Shown: one piece after another, positions 34,079-42,461 of the stretch
Layout of the letters: each line of letters opens with the position of its first letter
How positions within the stretch are numbered: the first letter of the stretch is position 1
Assembly (NCBI RefSeq): GCF_045291395.1
Contig: NZ_CP152342.1
Coordinates: 5,022,001 to 5,086,000 of the forward strand
Reading direction: 5' to 3'
Length of the DNA stretch: 64,000 nt
Origin: MR-S7 sp000400995
Lineage (GTDB): Bacteria; Pseudomonadota; Gammaproteobacteria; Burkholderiales; Burkholderiaceae_C
Program-made: the position numbers and the translations under genes
Notes under the pieces: model-generated
What the model was told of the DNA's origin: nothing
Database searches by the model: none
Seen by the model: only the letters and a program-made list of their open reading frames with translations

Positions 34079-36197
34079 TGCGGGTCCACGTCCACCAGCC
34101 AGCGCGCCAGCCCCTTGTGCCGCGCACGCTCGGCGTGCAGCAGCGGCTGCCATGCGGCCAGGAAGCGCTGCAGCGCGGCGCGGCTGGGGGATTCCAGCAG
34201 CATCTGGGCGCGCTCGACGTTCGCCACGCGCTGCACGGCCAGGGGCACGGGCGGGAACAGGAAGATGGCGTCCATGCCCGGCAGCGCGGCGGCGCGGGCC
34301 GCGCCGGCGGCGGCCTGCAGGAAAGCCTGCGCGGCCTCCTGCGTGCGTGCGTCGGCGCGCACCAGGGCCTGGTGGGCGAAGGGGGCATGCCGGCCTCCTG
34401 CCGCTCGGCGAGCTGCCGGGCGGCGAAGGCCGGGTAGTCGTGGCGGCGCAGCGCGGCGTACACGGCGTGGTCGGGGTGCCAGGTCTGCAGCCACATCTCG
34501 GGCGGCTGGCCACCCTGGGCGGCCACGTAGCGCGCGTCGCGCCCGGCGCGGCCGGCCGCCTGCAGCAGCAGCGCGAACAGGCGCTCGGGCGCGCGGAAGT
34601 CGCTGCTGAAGAGCGCTCCGTCGGGCTGCACGGCGGCCACCAGGGTGATGCGGCGGAAGTCGTGGCCCTTGGCAATCATCTGCGTGCCCACGAGCACGTC
34701 CACCTCGCCGGCGTGCACCTGGGCGAGCTGCTCCTCCAGCGCACCCTTGGCGCGGGTGGTGTCCGCGTCGATGCGGGCCACGCGCGCGGCGCGGCGCTCG
34801 GGCGTGATGACGTTGCGCAGCAGCGCGGCCAGTTGTTCCTCGAGCTGCTCGGTGCCGCGGCCGACGGGGGCGATGTCCGGGTTGCCGCACGCGGGGCAGG
34901 CGCGCGGCACGCGCTGGGCGAAGCCGCAGTGGTGGCAGCGCAGCGTGCGGTCGCTCTTGTGGAACACCTGGTGGGCGCTGCAGTGGGGGCAGTCGCTCTT
35001 CCAGCCGCAGTCGTGGCAGTGCAGCACGGGCGCGAAGCCGCGGCGGTTGAGCAGCACCAGGCACTGCTCGCCGCGCTCCACGCGCTCGGTGATGGCGGCC
35101 ACGAGCGGCGGCGCGAACACGGCGCCGCGCGGCTGCTGGGCCATGTCCACCAGGCGCAGGCGCGGCAGCTCGCCTTCTCCGATGCGGCTGGGCATGGCCA
35201 GCCGTTGGTAGCGGCCCACCTCGGGGCTGCTGGCGTGCCAGCTCTCCAGCGACGGCGTGGCGCTGCCCAGGATGACCTTCGCGCCCTGCTCGCGCCCGCG
35301 CCACACGGCCAGGTCGCGCGCGGAGTAGCGCGCGCCCTCCTGCTGCTTATAGCTGGCGTCGTGTTCCTCGTCGACCACGATGAGCGCCAGCCCCGGCAGG
35401 CTGGCGAACACGGCCATGCGCGTGCCCAGCACGATGCGCGCCGCGCCGGTGTGCGCGGCCAGCCAGCTCTTGAGGCGCTGGGGGTTGGTCATGCCGCTGT
35501 GCAGGCTGACCACGGCGGCCTCGCCGTAGAGCGGCGCGAAGCGCTCGCGGAAGCGCGCCTCCAGCTGGGGGGTGAGGTTGATCTCCGGCACCATCACCAG
35601 CGCCTGGGCCTCGGGGGCGGCGGCCAGGGCCTGCTGCACGCAGTGCAGGTAGACCTCGGTCTTGCCGCTGCCCGTGCTGCCGTACAGCAGGAAGGGGCCG
35701 GGTTGTGAGTCAATTTGGCCGCAGGCGCTTGCCTGCTCTGCGGTAAGCGCTATGGTTTTTGCAAGTTCTTGCGCGTCTGCGGGCGGGGCGGCGGGGCGGC
35801 GCAGGCGGCGCGCCATCTGCGCGGGCGTCAGGTCGCGCAGCTGCGGCGGCAGGGCGGCCAGCGCCACCTCGCCCAGGGCGCGCTGGTAGTAGCGCGCGGT
35901 GAAGGCCACCAGCCGGCGCCAGGCGGCCTGCAGGGGCTGCACGCCGTCCAGCACGCCCGCCACCGCGCGGGGCGCCGTGCCGGGCGGCAGGGCGGTGGCG
36001 TCCGCGGGCGCATCCCACGCCACGCCCAGCACCTCGCGCGTGCCCAGGGGCACGCGCACCAGCGTGCCGGGCGGCAGGGGCTGGGTGCTGGCATAGGTCA
36101 GCAGCTCGCCCACGGCGCTGTGCGCAGGTGTGTTGACGGCCACGTGCACCAGGCAGTCGGCAGCGGCGGGAGGGGCGGGTGGAGCGGAATCGGGCAT
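34069..36197 (-). pseudogene. priA: Primosomal replication-restart helicase, frameshifted in its C-terminal part
   Basis: PriA rebuilds collapsed replication forks (3' to 5' helicase, SF2). Present: the N-terminal DNA-binding part, Walker A GSTGSGKTEVYL, DEEH, and eight zinc-cluster cysteines (from CHDCGWKSDCPHC to CPACGNPD). In the observed frame translation leaves the conserved track at GMPPSPTRP. Adding one C to the five-base run at 34381-34385 restores GMPPFAHQALVRADARTQ and a normal end, WLVDVDPQAI, at 34069. Missing as read is the C-terminal domain of about 105 residues. Sequence error is more likely than real loss, since priA mutants are very sick. Start ATG 36197 is chosen; GTG 36230 is possible. 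Confidence 0.85.
35703..35766 (+). repeat. Dispersed hairpin repeat, copy 8 (inside priA)
   Basis: GAGTCAATTTGGCCGCAGGC, then GCTTGCCTGCTCTGCGGTAA, and GCGCTATGGTTTTTGCAAG. It is translated as the priA linker around KTIALTAEQASACGQIDS, between the DNA-binding and helicase parts, just before GPFLLYGSTGSGKT. Confidence 0.75.
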
Positions 36198-36230
36198 CGG
36201 TCGGTCAGCGGCGGGTTCGCATGATTCCAC

Positions 36231-36822
36231 AGTCTTGTCCCCAGAAAATGGCCGTTCTGTGGATAACTTTGTTGATAGCTGCCCTCCATGCCCCGCTACG
36301 TGCCGTGGATGCGTGCGCGGGTGCTAGCACATTCGCAGGGGTTGGCGCCAAAAAAAGCATATGAATCAATGATCTTTGCTGCACCGCAAGATAGCCGGCG
36401 CGCACCCCCGGGCGTCGCGGCGGGGTGGTCTCCGCTCGGCCAAGCATGTGTACAACTGGCCTGTCAAGCGCTGCGCATGGCTGGAAATATGCTAGGAGAA
36501 ATGCCGAAAAAGAGACTTCGCATGTACAGCATCCGGCAAGTGTTTGATTTTGCAAGGAATTTGAGAGAAGTTCAGCTTTTCTGTGGATAACTTTGTTGAT
36601 ATCCCGGCTGGACCCGTCGCAAAGCCTTGTCACTGCGCGCTCTTCTTATCCTGCACACAAAAGCGGCATGAACAGGCCGCTTATATGAATCAACGGCTTG
36701 CGCGCCATCCGTGGGATTTCGCGGCCTGCGCGGCGGGTGTGCCGCCGCGCGCTGCGGCGCCGCGCGGCTAGCGCGGCAGTGTGCATAAGTCAAGCCGGCA
36801 GCGCGGGGCGCCGGCGTCTTTT
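36231..36822. other. Gene-free region with a duplicated DnaA-box repeat
   Basis: This 592-base spacer between priA and hemE has no credible gene. A 23-base direct repeat, starting TTCTGTGGATAACTTTGTTG and ending ATA, occurs at 36255-36277 and 36579-36601. Each copy contains TGTGGATAA, a perfect inverse of the DnaA box TTATCCACA, followed by TGTTGATA(G/T), a one-mismatch second box. Between them lies an AT-richer tract (36340-36380 and 36540-36580). This could be a DnaA-titrating or DnaA-controlled locus. No dnaA, dnaN or rpmH is near, so I do not call it oriC. Confidence 0.5.
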
Positions 36823-37920
36823 TCAGCGTGCGCGCAGGCGGCGCGAATGGCTGTGCACCGTCTCCACCAGCGCGGCGACGTGCTCGGGCGGCGTGAACTG
36901 GCTGATGCCGTGGCCCAGGTTGAAGATGTGCGTGGGGCCCGTGGTGGCCGGGTCGGTGTGCGGCGCGCCGAAGCTGTCGAGCACGGCACGCGCCTGGGCC
37001 GCGATCTGCTCGGGCGGGGCGAACAGCACGTTGGGGTCGATGTTGCCCTGCAACGCATGGGTGGCGCCCACGATGGCGCGGGCCTTGCCCAGGTTGGCCG
37101 TCCAGTCCAGGCCCAGCACCTCGCAGCCGAGGTCCTGCATCTCGGGCAGCCAGATGCCGCCGCCCTTGGTGAAGACGATGCGCGGCACGTCCTGGCCGTC
37201 CACGCCCGTGCGCTTCAATGCGCTCAGCACGCGGCGGGTGTAGGCCAGGCTGAACTGCTGGAACGCGCCGTCGGCCAGCACGCCGCCCCAGGAGTCGAAC
37301 ACCATGACGGCCTGCGCGCCCGCGTCGATCTGCGCGTTGAGGTAGGCGGCCACGGCGTCGGCGTTCACCGCCAGGATGCGGTGCATCAGGTCCGGGCGGG
37401 CGTACATCAGGCTCTTGACCAGGCGGTAGTCGTCCGAGCCCTTGCCCTCGACCATGTAGCAGGCCAGCGTCCAGGGGCTGCCCGAGAAGCCGATCAGCGG
37501 CACGCGGCCGTCCAGCGCGCGGCGGATGCTGGTGACGGCGTCGAACACGTAGCGCAGCTTGTCCATGTCGGGTACGGCCAGTCGGTCGACCTCGGCTTCG
37601 CCCCGCACCACCTGGGCGAAGCGCGGGCCCTCGCCCTCGGCGAACGACAGGCCCAGGCCCATCGCGTCGGGCACGGTGAGGATGTCGGAAAACAGGATGG
37701 CCGCATCGAGCGGAAAGCGCTCCAAAGGCTGCAGCGTGACCTCGGTGGCGTACTGGACGTTGGTCGCCAGGCCCATGAAGCTACCGGCCTTGGCGCGCGT
37801 AGCCTTGTACTCGGGCAGGTAGCGCCCGGCCTGGCGCATGAGCCACAGGGGCGTGTAGTCGGTGGCTTGGCGGCGGCAGGCGCGCAGGAAGGTGTCGTTC
37901 TGGAGGGGGGCGAAGCTCAT
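36823..37920 (-). CDS. hemE: Uroporphyrinogen decarboxylase
   Basis: A 365-residue cytoplasmic enzyme of haem synthesis that decarboxylates uroporphyrinogen III to coproporphyrinogen III. Both family signatures are present: PLWLMRQAGRYLPEYKATRA near residue 20 with the catalytic Arg residues, and IGFSGSPWTLACYMVEGKGS near 140. DAAILFSDILTVPDAMGLG carries the essential Asp. Length is typical. It reads away from a DnaA-box spacer and is followed by no operon partner. Confidence 0.97.
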   Translation of the reverse strand: MSFAPLQNDTFLRACRRQATDYTPLWLMRQAGRYLPEYKATRAKAGSFMGLATNVQYATEVTLQPLERFPLDAAILFSDILTVPDAMGLGLSFAEGEGPRFAQVVRGEAEVDRLAVPDMDKLRYVFDAVTSIRRALDGRVPLIGFSGSPWTLACYMVEGKGSDDYRLVKSLMYARPDLMHRILAVNADAVAAYLNAQIDAGAQAVMVFDSWGGVLADGAFQQFSLAYTRRVLSALKRTGVDGQDVPRIVFTKGGGIWLPEMQDLGCEVLGLDWTANLGKARAIVGATHALQGNIDPNVLFAPPEQIAAQARAVLDSFGAPHTDPATTGPTHIFNLGHGISQFTPPEHVAALVETVHSHSRRLRAR

Positions 37921-37984
37921 GGGCGGGGATTGTCGCAGGCTGCCCCGGCCGCGGCGCCGGCAAGCCCGCCGGGCTTGTCGTAGA

Positions 37985-38887
37985 TCAAGAGGCGGTGGCC
38001 CAGGCCCACTGGTCGCGCCCCGCGTCCTTGGCGCGGTACAGCGCCCGGTCGGCCCGGTTGTAGAGCTGCGTGGCGCTTTCGCCGGGCTGGTGCAGCGCCA
38101 GGCCGGCGCTGGCGGTGTAGCCTTGCGCGGGCGCGCCGGCCAGCGGGCGGGACGCGCGCACGCGCGCGAACAGGCGGGAGGCGATGGCCTCGGTCTGCTC
38201 CCGGCCGCAGTCGGGCAGCACCAGGGTGAACTCTTCCCCGCCCACGCGTCCCGCGCCGTCCTCGCGCCGGATGCTGGCCTGCAGGTGCCGCGCGAAGTCG
38301 CGGATCACCTCGTCGCCCGCCGGGTGGCCGTAGCGGTCGTTGATGTGCTTGAAATGGTCCAGGTCGAGCAGCACCAGCGCGAAGGGGCAGCCCTGGGCGA
38401 TGAGCTGGCCCGCCTGCTGCACGATGTGCGTGCGGTTGGACAGGCCCGTCAGCGCATCGGTCTGAGCGGTGCGCAGGGCCTGGTCGTAGGCCTGGCGCAG
38501 GGCGCGCCCGTCCTGGTGGACGGCGGTGATGTCGCTGGCGACGCACAGCATCCAGCCATTGCCCAGCAGGGTCTCGGTCATCCAGATCCAGCGCCCGTCG
38601 TAGAGGTCGGCCTCGAAGGCGCGGAAGGGCAGCTTGCCGCGCCGCGACTTGGCGGCGGCGAGCCAGGCCTCGACATCCTCCGCGCTCACCACCGAGCCGC
38701 GCCGGTGCGCATGGTTCGCGCGCATGAGGTCCAGCCAGGTGCTGCGGCCGTCGGGGCGCAGGTGAAAGGCGTTTTCAAAGGCCGTGTTGGCGAAGCGCAG
38801 CACGTCCCGCTCGTCGAAGACGCCCACGATCAGCTCGCTGGCGGCGAGCAGGTCGAGCACCATGGAGGGCAGGGCGGCGTCGGGCAT
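37985..38887 (-). CDS. PAS-GGDEF diguanylate cyclase
   Basis: A 300-residue protein. Residues 1-125 look like a PAS-type sensor (ELIVGVFDERDVLRFANTAF, RWIWMTETLLGNGWMLCVA). A GGDEF domain follows (about 130-295): TDALTGLSNRTHI, LVLLDLDHFKHINDRYGHPAG, and an active GGEEF with RRED five residues upstream, matching the RxxD inhibitory site. It should therefore synthesise c-di-GMP with product feedback. No membrane segment is seen, so it is cytoplasmic. The metY stop precedes it by 7 bases on the same strand. Confidence 0.88.
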   Translation of the reverse strand: MPDAALPSMVLDLLAASELIVGVFDERDVLRFANTAFENAFHLRPDGRSTWLDLMRANHAHRRGSVVSAEDVEAWLAAAKSRRGKLPFRAFEADLYDGRWIWMTETLLGNGWMLCVASDITAVHQDGRALRQAYDQALRTAQTDALTGLSNRTHIVQQAGQLIAQGCPFALVLLDLDHFKHINDRYGHPAGDEVIRDFARHLQASIRREDGAGRVGGEEFTLVLPDCGREQTEAIASRLFARVRASRPLAGAPAQGYTASAGLALHQPGESATQLYNRADRALYRAKDAGRDQWAWATAS

Positions 38888-38893
38888 GGCGGG

Positions 38894-40228
38894 TCAGCCT
38901 GCGGCGCGCTCCAGCGCCTGGTCGATGTCCCAGAGGATGTCCTCCACGTCCTCGATGCCCACCGACAGCCGCACCATGTCCGCGCCCACGCCCGCGCGGG
39001 CCAGCTCCTCCTCGCTGAGCTGCCGGTGTGTGGTCGATGCGGGGTGGATCACCAGCGTCTTCGCATCGCCGATGTTGGCCAGGTGGCTCAGGAACTCGCA
39101 GGCGTCGATGAACTTCTCGCCCGCCGCGGCGCCGCCACCCTTTCCACTTTTGACGCCGAAGGTCAAGATGCCCGACGCGCCGGGGCTGCCATCCACCGCG
39201 CGGAACTGTTTGCGCGCCAGTTCGAAATACGGCGAATCGGGCAGGCCGGGGTAGTTGACCCAGGCCACCTGCGGGTGCTGCTGCAGGAATTTCGCCACCG
39301 CCAGCGTGTTGCGGCAGTGCTCGCGCATGCGCAGGTGCAGTGTCTCGGCGCCTTGCAGCAGTTGCCACGCATTCATGGGGGAGAGCACGCCGCCGAAGGT
39401 GCGGTTGACTTCCATGCGCGCCTTCATGGTGTAGCCGAAGTCGCCGAAGGTCTCGTAGAACTTCACGCCGTGGTAGGCGCGGCTGGGCTCGACCATCTCG
39501 GGGAATTTGCCGTTGTCCCACGGGAACTTGCCGCCTTCCACCACCACGCCGCCCATCGTGGTGCCGTGGCCGCCGATGTACTTGGTGGCGCTGTGCACCA
39601 CGATGTCGGCGCCCAGGGCGAGCGGGTTGCAGAGGTAGGGGCTGGCGACGGTGTTGTCGATGACCAGCGGCACGCCGTGGGCACGGGCCACCTCGGAGAT
39701 GGCGCCGATGTCGAGCACGTTGACCAGCGGGTTGCCGATGGTCTCGCCGTACACGGCGCGCGTGTTCGGGCGCATGGCGCGCGCGAAGTTCTCGGGGTCG
39801 GCGGGATCGACGAAGGTGGTCTCGATCCCCAGGCGCGAAAAGCCCACGCCGAGCTGCCCCACCGTGCCGCCGTAGAGCGTGCTGGCCGCCACGATGTGGT
39901 CGCCGGCCTTCAGGATGGCGAGCAGCGCCGCCATCTGCGCCGCCATGCCGCTCGCGCAGGCCAGGGCTGCGCGGCCGCCTTCGAGGCTGGCGATGCGCTC
40001 CTCCAGTACGGCCACCGTGGGGTTGCTGATGCGGCTGTAGACGTTGCCGAAGGTCTGCAGGTTGAACAGGCTGCTCGCGTGCTCGGCGTCGTCGAAGACG
40101 AAGCTCGTCGTCTGGTGGATGGGCGTGGCGCGCGCGCCGGTCACGGGGTCGGGCTGGGCGCCGGCATGGATGGCGCGGGTGCCGAAGCCGAAGGCGCGGT
40201 CGGTGCCGGAGGGGGTGTCGTCTCGCAT
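38894..40228 (-). CDS. metY: O-acetylhomoserine sulfhydrylase
   Basis: A 444-residue PLP enzyme of the Cys/Met family that makes homocysteine from O-acetylhomoserine and sulfide. Signatures: TRAIHAGAQPDPVTGARATP, the PLP-stacking YSRISNPTVAVLEERIASLE, ACASGMAAQMAAL, PLVIDNTVASPYL, and SATKYIGGHGTTMGG with the PLP Lys. The characteristic insertion around FPWDNGKFPEMVEP separates MetY from MetB/MetC. Start ATG 40228. A hairpin repeat lies in the upstream spacer. Confidence 0.92.
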   Translation of the reverse strand: MRDDTPSGTDRAFGFGTRAIHAGAQPDPVTGARATPIHQTTSFVFDDAEHASSLFNLQTFGNVYSRISNPTVAVLEERIASLEGGRAALACASGMAAQMAALLAILKAGDHIVAASTLYGGTVGQLGVGFSRLGIETTFVDPADPENFARAMRPNTRAVYGETIGNPLVNVLDIGAISEVARAHGVPLVIDNTVASPYLCNPLALGADIVVHSATKYIGGHGTTMGGVVVEGGKFPWDNGKFPEMVEPSRAYHGVKFYETFGDFGYTMKARMEVNRTFGGVLSPMNAWQLLQGAETLHLRMREHCRNTLAVAKFLQQHPQVAWVNYPGLPDSPYFELARKQFRAVDGSPGASGILTFGVKSGKGGGAAAGEKFIDACEFLSHLANIGDAKTLVIHPASTTHRQLSEEELARAGVGADMVRLSVGIEDVEDILWDIDQALERAAG

Positions 40229-40235
40229 GGTGTTC

Positions 40236-40298
40236 TTTGAGTGGAATATGCCTCTAGCGCTTGCAATTCAAGCGCAAGCAGCTATCAATAAGGGAGCT
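40236..40298 (+). repeat. Dispersed hairpin repeat, copy 9
   Basis: TTTGAGTGGAATATGCCTCT, then AGCGCTTGCAATTCAAGCGC (perfect arms) and AAGCAGCTATCAATAAGGGA. It fills the spacer upstream of metY and contributes the stop region of the CoA-binding gene. Confidence 0.85.
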
Positions 40299-40800
40299 GG
40301 CGCAGGCGCTTGGCCGAGATCACCTGGGTGTTCACGCCCATCCAGCCCAGGCCGCCGAAGAGGCGCGCATGCTCGATCTTCACGCAGCGGTTCTGCACGG
40401 TGCGCAGGCCCGCGCTTTCCGCGCGCCGCACGGCTTCCTCGTTGAACACGCCGAGCTGCAGCCACAGGCATTGCGCGCCGATGGCGATGGCCTCTTCGGC
40501 CAAGGGCGGGATGTCCTCGCTCTTGCGGAAGCAGTCCACCATGTCGATCTTCGCGCCCTGCGCGGCCAGGGCGGCGGCGGCCTCCGCCACGCTGGCGTAG
40601 GCGGTCTCGCCGAGGATCTGCCCGCGCTCGCGCGCGACGAGCGGGTTCACCGGAACGATGCGGTAGCCGTGCGCCTGCATGTACTTGGCCGCGAAGTAGC
40701 TGGGCCGGTGCCATTGCGGCGACAGGCCGACCACGGCCAGGGTGCGGCAGCGCGTGAGGAGGTCGCGCAGGGTGCTGATGGTGTCGGGAGTGCGGCTCAT
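40285..40800 (-). CDS. CoA-binding domain protein (YccU family)
   Basis: A 171-residue Rossmann-like protein. It has CRTLAVVGLSPQWHRPSYFA, AHGYRIVPVNPLVA, GETAYASVAEA and KIDMVDCFRKSEDIP, matching the YccU/CoA_binding_2 family, which binds CoA or a related nucleotide. It has no catalytic partner domain, and the physiological role is unknown. Start 40800 is within the expected N-terminus. It precedes metY on the same strand with a 56-base gap holding a repeat. Confidence 0.85.
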   Translation of the reverse strand: MSRTPDTISTLRDLLTRCRTLAVVGLSPQWHRPSYFAAKYMQAHGYRIVPVNPLVARERGQILGETAYASVAEAAAALAAQGAKIDMVDCFRKSEDIPPLAEEAIAIGAQCLWLQLGVFNEEAVRRAESAGLRTVQNRCVKIEHARLFGGLGWMGVNTQVISAKRLRQLPY

Positions 40801-40837
40801 GTCCCGGAGTGTAGGTGCGCCTTGCCGGGGTGGCTGC

Positions 40838-40862
40838 CTCATAATAGGAATCATTCCCAATA
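40838..40862. promoter_or_regulatory. Possible Fur-type palindrome upstream of the ECF sigma gene
   Basis: ATAATAGGAATCATTCCCAA has GATAAT-like halves (ATAATaGGAATcATTc) with partial dyad symmetry about GGAATCATTCC, which is itself GGAAT-C-ATTCC. Iron-starvation sigma operons normally carry a Fur box here, about 50-70 bases before the start. The score is modest because only one half matches well. Confidence 0.45.
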
Positions 40863-40909
40863 CCGTCATTCCTGCGTTCGCCGCCCCTGCCGGCGAATCA
40901 CCTCCGCCC

Positions 40910-41437
40910 ATGCCTGCCGTCCAGAGCGTTCACGACCGCGCGATTGCCCACCTGTACACCGCCCACCACGGCTGGCTGCTGGGCTGGCTGCGCCGCAGGA
41001 TCGGCAATGGCTGGGATGCGGCCGACCTCGCGCAGGACACCTTCGTGCGCCTGCTGGCCGCCCCCGACACCACGCCCGAGAAGCAGCGCGGCTGGCAGTT
41101 CGACGAGCCCCGCGCCTATCTCGCGCTGGTCGCCAAGCGCCTGCTGGTCAACCTGCACCGCCGCCGCGCGCTGGAGCAGGCCTATCTGGAAACGCTGGCC
41201 CGGCTGCCCGAGTCGCTCGCCCCCTCGCCCGAGCAGCGCGCGTTGCTGCTGGAGGCACTGCAGCAGATCGACGCCGCGCTCGACGGCCTGCCCGCGCCCG
41301 TGCGCACCGCCTTCCTGCTGGCCCAGCTCGAAGGGCTGGGCCACGCCGCGATCGCCGCGCGCCTGGGCCGCAGCGAGCGCACCGTCAAGCGCTACATGGT
41401 CCAGGCCATGGCCTGCTGCATCGTGCACCTGCCATGA
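40910..41437 (+). CDS. ECF sigma factor, FecI-like
   Basis: A 175-residue sigma-70 family extracytoplasmic factor. Region 2 is LYTAHHGWLLGWLRRRI and AADLAQDTFVRLLAAP; region 4 is DGLPAPVRTAFLLAQLEGLG with LGRSERTVKRYMVQAM. It would recruit RNA polymerase to the adjacent TonB receptor promoter after a surface signal. Its TGA overlaps the fecR ATG (ATGA). The upstream spacer (40801-40909) contains TAATAGGAATCATTCCCAAT near 40840, a possible Fur-box-like palindrome. Confidence 0.88.
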   Translation: MPAVQSVHDRAIAHLYTAHHGWLLGWLRRRIGNGWDAADLAQDTFVRLLAAPDTTPEKQRGWQFDEPRAYLALVAKRLLVNLHRRRALEQAYLETLARLPESLAPSPEQRALLLEALQQIDAALDGLPAPVRTAFLLAQLEGLGHAAIAARLGRSERTVKRYMVQAMACCIVHLP

Positions 41438-42374
41438 GCGGCGTGGTGGACGAAGCCGTCGCGCTGCAGGCGGCCGAATGGTTCTTCCTGCTGCAGTCGG
41501 GCGGGGCCACCGAGGCCGACCGCCAGCGCTGGACGCGCTGGCGCGAGGCGCACCCCAGCCACGCGCTCGCCTGGGAGCGCGCCCAGCGCGTGGGCCAGGC
41601 CTTCGCGCAACTGCCGCCGGCCGTGGCTCTGCCCGTGCTGGGGCGCGAGCGGCGCCGCGCCGCCGTGCGGGCGCTGGCGCTGCTGCTGGTGGCCGCGCCC
41701 GCCGGCTGGCTGGCCTGGCGCCACGCGCCTGCGGCCGGCCACCGCACCGCCACGGGCGAGGGCCGGACGCTGGCGCTGGCCGACGGCAGCCGCCTGCAAC
41801 TGGACACGGCCAGCGCCGTGGACATCGAATTCGATAGCGCCCAGCGCTTGATTCGCCTGCGCTCGGGGGCGATTCACATACAAACCGCCCCCGACACGCA
41901 GGCGCCGCCGCGCCCCTGCGCGTGGCCACCGCCCAGGGCGTGCTGCAGGCCCTGGGCACGCGCTTCACCGTGCGCCAGCAGGACGGCCACACGCGCGTGG
42001 CAGTGTTCGAGGGCGCGGTGCAGGCGCAGCCCGCCGCCTCCGGGGCCGCCGCGCTGGTGCTGCGCGCAGGCCAGCAGGCGCGCATGGCGCGCGAGCGGGC
42101 GGGGCCGCCGCAGCCCGTGGAGCCCCAGGCCGACAGCTGGACGCGCGGCGTGCTCCACGTGCGCGACATGCGCCTGGCGGAATTCACCGCCGAGCTCGAC
42201 CGCTACCGCCCGGGCGTGCTGCGCTGCGACCCGGCCGTGGCCGGCCTGCGCATCTCCGGCGTGTTCCAGCTGCGCGACACCACGGCGGTGATCGAAAGCC
42301 TGCCGCAGCTGCTGCCCGTGGCCGTGGCCTACCGCACGCGCTACTGGGTGGTGGTGACCGCGCCCGGCCCCTGA
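41434..42374 (+). pseudogene. FecR-like anti-sigma/sensor protein with a one-base frameshift
   Basis: FecR proteins carry the TonB-receptor signal across the inner membrane to the sigma factor. Residues 1-60 have the DUF4880 cytoplasmic part (AAEWFFLLQSGGATEADRQR WTRWREAHP), a transmembrane helix follows (ALALLLVAAPAGWLAW), then the periplasmic FecR domain (LADGSRLQLDTASAVDIEFD). At the four-base C run 41913-41916 the frame slips: adding one C gives PLRVATAQGVLQALGTRFTV and an intact end YWVVVTAPGP at 42374 (a protein of about 313 residues). As read, it loses the periplasmic domain. The likely cause is a sequencing error, since the downstream reading is still well conserved. Confidence 0.8.
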
Positions 42375-42461
42375 AATTTCCTCGCGCCGCCGTGTCCCTT
42401 TTCCGCGGCTGGCGTGTGAAACCTGAAGAAATGTCGCTCAACCCTCTTCAGGAGAATTCCC

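Noticed and set aside
36231..36822. Chromosomal origin of replication
   Set aside because: DnaA boxes are present but dnaA, dnaN, rpmH and gidA are absent, and no clear 13-mer series is visible. Kept only as a DnaA-box locus.
36781..37983. 400-codon open frame on the plus strand opposite hemE, and similar long antisense frames throughout
   Set aside because: GC-rich DNA leaves long open antisense frames. Composition is Arg/His/Ala-rich without domains and the opposite strand carries a clear gene.
41826..41870. Another hairpin repeat inside fecR (GATAGCGCCCAGCGCTTGATTCG)
   Set aside because: Half of the consensus matches by eye, but the protein there (FDSAQRLIRLRSGAIHI) is what the FecR family normally has, so coding constraint explains it.
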